Source of the DNA: an uncultured Thermoleophilia bacterium
GTDB lineage: Bacteria > Actinomycetota > Thermoleophilia > UBA2241
Assembly: GCA_903921965.1 (NCBI GenBank)
Contig: CAIXSE010000459.1
Coordinates: forward strand, 1 to 6,349
Direction of reading: 5' to 3'
DNA length: 6,349 nt
The notes under the pieces are model-generated. The model had not been told where the DNA came from, made no database searches, and was given only the letters and a program-made list of their open reading frames with translations. Below, piece after piece: positions 4,301-6,349 of this stretch; the stretch's first letter is position 1; the number at the start of each line of letters is the position of its first letter. The translations under genes were made by a program, and so were the position numbers.

Positions 4301-5993
4301 GCACCGTCAGCCTCGCCACGCCGACCTGGCTCGCGTCGTTGCCGGCCAGGTCCTGCCCGCCGATCGCGATGCGGTAGGAACCTCTCGGCAGCGTGCAGCG
4401 GAACTTCGTCGACCACCACTGCCCGGCGGTGTCGTAGCCCCACGAGAACCTCTTGAGCACCGTGCCGCCGGCCGTCGCGACGACCATCTCGATCGACGTC
4501 TGGTCGCTCAGCGCGTCGTCGGAGGTGAAGACCAGCTTGCACACCTTGCCGCGCTTCACCGTGGCGTTCTTGACGGCGCACACGGGGCCCACGGTGTCGA
4601 TGCCGACCTGTGTCGTCTTGGCGTTCTCCGTGTTGCCGGCCCTGTCGACCGAGTAGTAGGTCACGGTGTGCACGCCGTCGTTGCCGCCGCCGGCCGGGGC
4701 TGGGACCGTCGCCGACGTCCCGCGCAGTTCCGTGCCGCTGTCGATGCGGTACGAGGTGTGGTCGACGCCGCTGCCGGGGTCGGAGGCGCTGAAGGTCAGC
4801 GTGACCGGCCTGTTGCTCCAGCCGCTCGCCGACGACGTGACCGTGGTGACTGGCGGGGAGGTGTCGGACGGCGCCGAGGACGTCACAGACCAGGCGACGC
4901 TGTACGATCCGGAGCCCGCCTGGGCGAACGCGTCCAGGTAGTACGTCCCGCCCTGGGTGGCCACGTAGCTCAGCGAACGGGGGTAGTTGCCGTCGGTGGC
5001 GCCGGCGACGAAGGTGGCGCTCTCGGTCTTCACCGTGCCGGTACCCGGCGGGTACAGGTACAGGCGGAAGTCGGTGCCGCCCGGGCCCGCGATAGAGGCC
5101 TGCAGCCGCTGTCCGCTGGTCAGTTGCACGCGGTACACGTCGTCGTCGTCCGAGCCGGACGCAAGGCTCCCGGAGAACGGGGAGCCGGGGATCGCCACGC
5201 CGGGCACGTCGTCGTCGGCCTGCGGGACCGGCGCCGCCTGGGCCGTGATGGCGACGTTGTCGACGTAGGCGCCCTCGGAGACGAACGAGGAGTCGCTCGA
5301 GAACACGAAGGCGATCCAGACCTGGCTGCGCCCGCAGACGTTGCCCAGCGTGGGCACGTTGGCGAGGTCGACGCTGCGCTGCACCCAGCCGCCGCTGTAG
5401 CCGGAGCCGAACCATCCGTAGAAGTTGACCCCGTCGGTGGAGACGAGCGCCTTCACGAAGTCGTGGCCGGCCTCGGTGTCGAACAGCACGCTGAACGTGA
5501 ACGCGCCCGATGAATAGCCGGACAGGTTGAACGGCCCCGACTGGATCCACGCGTCCATGCCGTTCAGGTACGGGCCGGGCGGCCAGATGCCGTCGCCGGC
5601 GCAGTAGATCGACCACGCGCCGGTGGCCGAGCGGTAGTTCGTGCCCGCCCAGGTGGGGTACCCGTCGACGGTCCAGGCCCCCATCGACCCCTCGAAGCCG
5701 TCGGCGAAGACGGTGCTGGCCGTGCGGGCGGCGCGCGTCACGGCCGCGCCCGGGCGCACCCTGCCGAGCGGCGACACCTGCCGCGCGAGCGGCCGCGCTC
5801 CGGCCGCTGAGCCGGGGCGCAGGGCGTGCGCCGTGCCCTCGACGGTGGCGGGCAGGGCCTTGGGCGCCGCCGCCGGCTTCTGCGGGGCGGCGCCGGCGAG
5901 CGCCGCGACACACCCCGATCCGGCAGCGAGCACGGCGAGTGTGAGAAGCAGTGACAGTACGGTGCGCTGCCCGGGCCGGGTCCTGGACGGCAT
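4296..5993 (-). CDS. Large secreted multidomain protein: jelly-roll, PPC, Ig-like and shared C-terminal domains
   Basis: The product is 565 residues. Residues 1-36 are an export signal (RTRPGQR, then a Leu/Ala core). A Pro/Ala-rich low-complexity segment (37-92) leads to four domains. (1) At about 95-252 is a jelly-roll of the immune inhibitor A / choice-of-anchor J type: it opens FADGFEGSMGAW, includes GPFNLSGYSSGAFTFSV and ends GAYVDNVAIT. (2) At about 257-370 is a PPC-like (bacterial pre-peptidase C-terminal) domain with SGSDDDDVYRVQL and GTYYLDAFAQ. (3) At about 377-470 is an Ig-like/OmpL47-type module with SGVDHTSYRID, NDGVHTVTYYSVDRAGN and VGIDTVGP. (4) At about 471-565 is the domain shared with the repeat-domain protein, ending LTVR. 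No peptidase catalytic motif (such as HExxH) is present, so it is probably a binding or structural surface protein. GGAGG lies 5 bases before the ATG. Cysteine 28 follows GSG, not a proper lipobox. Confidence 0.87.
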   Translation of the reverse strand: MPSRTRPGQRTVLSLLLTLAVLAAGSGCVAALAGAAPQKPAAAPKALPATVEGTAHALRPGSAAGARPLARQVSPLGRVRPGAAVTRAARTASTVFADGFEGSMGAWTVDGYPTWAGTNYRSATGAWSIYCAGDGIWPPGPYLNGMDAWIQSGPFNLSGYSSGAFTFSVLFDTEAGHDFVKALVSTDGVNFYGWFGSGYSGGWVQRSVDLANVPTLGNVCGRSQVWIAFVFSSDSSFVSEGAYVDNVAITAQAAPVPQADDDVPGVAIPGSPFSGSLASGSDDDDVYRVQLTSGQRLQASIAGPGGTDFRLYLYPPGTGTVKTESATFVAGATDGNYPRSLSYVATQGGTYYLDAFAQAGSGSYSVAWSVTSSAPSDTSPPVTTVTSSASGWSNRPVTLTFSASDPGSGVDHTSYRIDSGTELRGTSATVPAPAGGGNDGVHTVTYYSVDRAGNTENAKTTQVGIDTVGPVCAVKNATVKRGKVCKLVFTSDDALSDQTSIEMVVATAGGTVLKRFSWGYDTAGQWWSTKFRCTLPRGSYRIAIGGQDLAGNDASQVGVARLTVR

Positions 5994-6010
5994 GGTGACC
6001 TCCCCGCTGT

Positions 6011-6057
6011 GCGTCTCTGCCGCCGGCTTGATCCGGGTGGATGCCGGCCGGCGACCC
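6011..6057 (-). other. Folded 5' leader element before the large secreted-protein gene
   Basis: Just upstream of the Shine-Dalgarno sequence, GCCGGC (6048-6043) pairs with GCCGGC (6027-6022). Inside this, ATCC (6042-6039) pairs with GGAT (6034-6031) around ACCC, with CAA bulged on one side. Outer pairs at GTC (6055-6053) with GAC (6015-6013) can extend the stem. The minus strand just upstream has an A-rich AAGCAAAG, unusual here. No known riboswitch consensus is matched, so this is a structured leader of unknown role. Confidence 0.4.
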
Positions 6058-6104
6058 TCTTTGCTTGCGGCGAGGGCGGAGCGCCGTCACTGCGGCACGA
6101 TTCG

Positions 6105-6139
6105 CTGGCCGGGCCCGTGCGTCGCACGGGCCCGGCCAG
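6105..6139 (-). terminator. Perfect 16-bp hairpin between tRNA-Ser and the large secreted-protein gene
   Basis: Bases 6105-6120 and 6124-6139 are exactly complementary over 16 bp with a three-base loop, the longest perfect inverted repeat in the window. On the minus strand it lies about 150 bases after the tRNA 3' end and about 110 bases before the ATG at 5993. It could end the tRNA transcript or, if the promoter at 6189-6184 is real, sit inside the mRNA leader as an attenuator. No T-tract follows. Confidence 0.55.
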
Positions 6140-6183
6140 AGCATCCCCACTCGCCAGGCGCAGCCCTGAGGCCGACCGCTCCG

Positions 6184-6189
6184 ATGATA
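6184..6189 (-). promoter_or_regulatory. Candidate -10 box for the large secreted-protein gene
   Basis: The minus strand reads TATCAT, five of six to the -10 consensus and one of the few AT-rich hexamers in the region. No good -35 is seen at 16-18 bases. It would give a leader of about 180 bases containing both the 16-bp hairpin and the element at 6011-6057. Confidence 0.3.
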
Positions 6190-6207
6190 CTCGGGGCAAC
6201 GCCGGGC

Positions 6208-6270
6208 GGACAGGGGGCGGGGACAGGGGCGGACCGTCCAGGTCGGGGCCGGACCGTGCAGACGGGGTGC
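6208..6270. repeat. Short imperfect tandem repeats downstream of the tRNA
   Basis: Two overlapping patterns occur. GGACAGGGGGCGG (6208-6220) is followed by GGACAGGGGCGG (6221-6232). Two 20-base units, both starting GGACCGT, follow at 6231-6250 and 6251-6270, with 9 of the first 10 bases identical and the rest diverged. They fill the space after the tRNA 3' end and have no evident coding or structural role. The full tRNA-to-gene gap (5994-6289) shows no reading frame with coding character. Confidence 0.45.
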
Positions 6271-6289
6271 CGGGAGGGCAGGAGTGGAC

Positions 6290-6349
<60 letters not shown>

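Noticed and set aside
5901..5930. Lipoprotein signal at Cys28 of the large secreted protein
   Set aside because: The residues before the cysteine are GSG, without the Leu/Val at -3 expected for a lipobox; ordinary Sec cleavage near residue 35 fits better.
6011..6080. c-di-GMP-I type riboswitch suggested by the GCAAAG segment
   Set aside because: The GGCAAACC-like strand, GNRA tetraloop and receptor of that class are missing; only a short A-rich similarity remains.
4135..6150. 671-codon minus-strand frame over the large secreted-protein gene
   Set aside because: The product is Arg/His-rich with no domain pattern; the overlapping frame 4296-5993 has four recognisable domains, a signal peptide and GGAGG.

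Overview
This is a very GC-rich window whose genes use almost only G or C at third codon positions. Two of the six confident genes start with GTG, and most have a clear GGAGG-type ribosome binding site. Together with the secreted beta-rich proteins (Asp-box and PD40 propellers, tandem bacterial repeat domains, a jelly-roll plus PPC plus Ig-like architecture), this fits an uncultured high-GC Actinomycetota chromosome, perhaps a Coriobacteriia- or Thermoleophilia-like lineage. The taxonomic call is inference. No phage, transposon, CRISPR or plasmid hallmark is visible, so it looks like ordinary chromosome.

Layout, left to right. (1) At 2-526 (+) is the C-terminal part of an Asp-box/YCF48-like propeller. 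(2) It converges on a secreted PD40/TolB-like propeller at 622-1602 (-), with a 12-bp palindromic hairpin between the two stops. (3) A 420-bp divergent intergenic region (1603-2022) holds candidate promoters, a hairpin in each leader and a possible small minus-strand reading frame. (4) At 2023-3405 (+) is a secreted protein with four tandem 'bacterial repeat' units and a C-terminal beta domain, followed by a textbook UUCG-capped terminator. (5) Two small plus-strand genes follow: a zinc-ribbon protein (3599-3808) and an integral membrane protein (4034-4285). (6) Converging on them, only 10 bp away, is a large secreted multidomain protein (4296-5993, -). (7) The right edge is the 3' part of a long-variable-arm tRNA-Ser(CGA) on the minus strand (6290-6349). 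A perfect 16-bp hairpin lies between it and the gene it faces.

Three of the six confident proteins carry their own export signal, and the truncated one at the left edge belongs to a family that is usually exported. The window therefore reads as a cluster of separately transcribed envelope or extracellular protein genes rather than one operon. The clearest non-routine observation is that the two large secreted proteins, otherwise unrelated in architecture, end in the same roughly 100-residue domain. It aligns almost without gaps, with the motif F-x-C-x-[FL]-x-R-G-x-Y and an identical LTVR C-terminus. I infer a shared terminal module, possibly for surface attachment. I see no convincing evidence for a complete new multi-gene system such as a defence, mobile or biosynthetic system.
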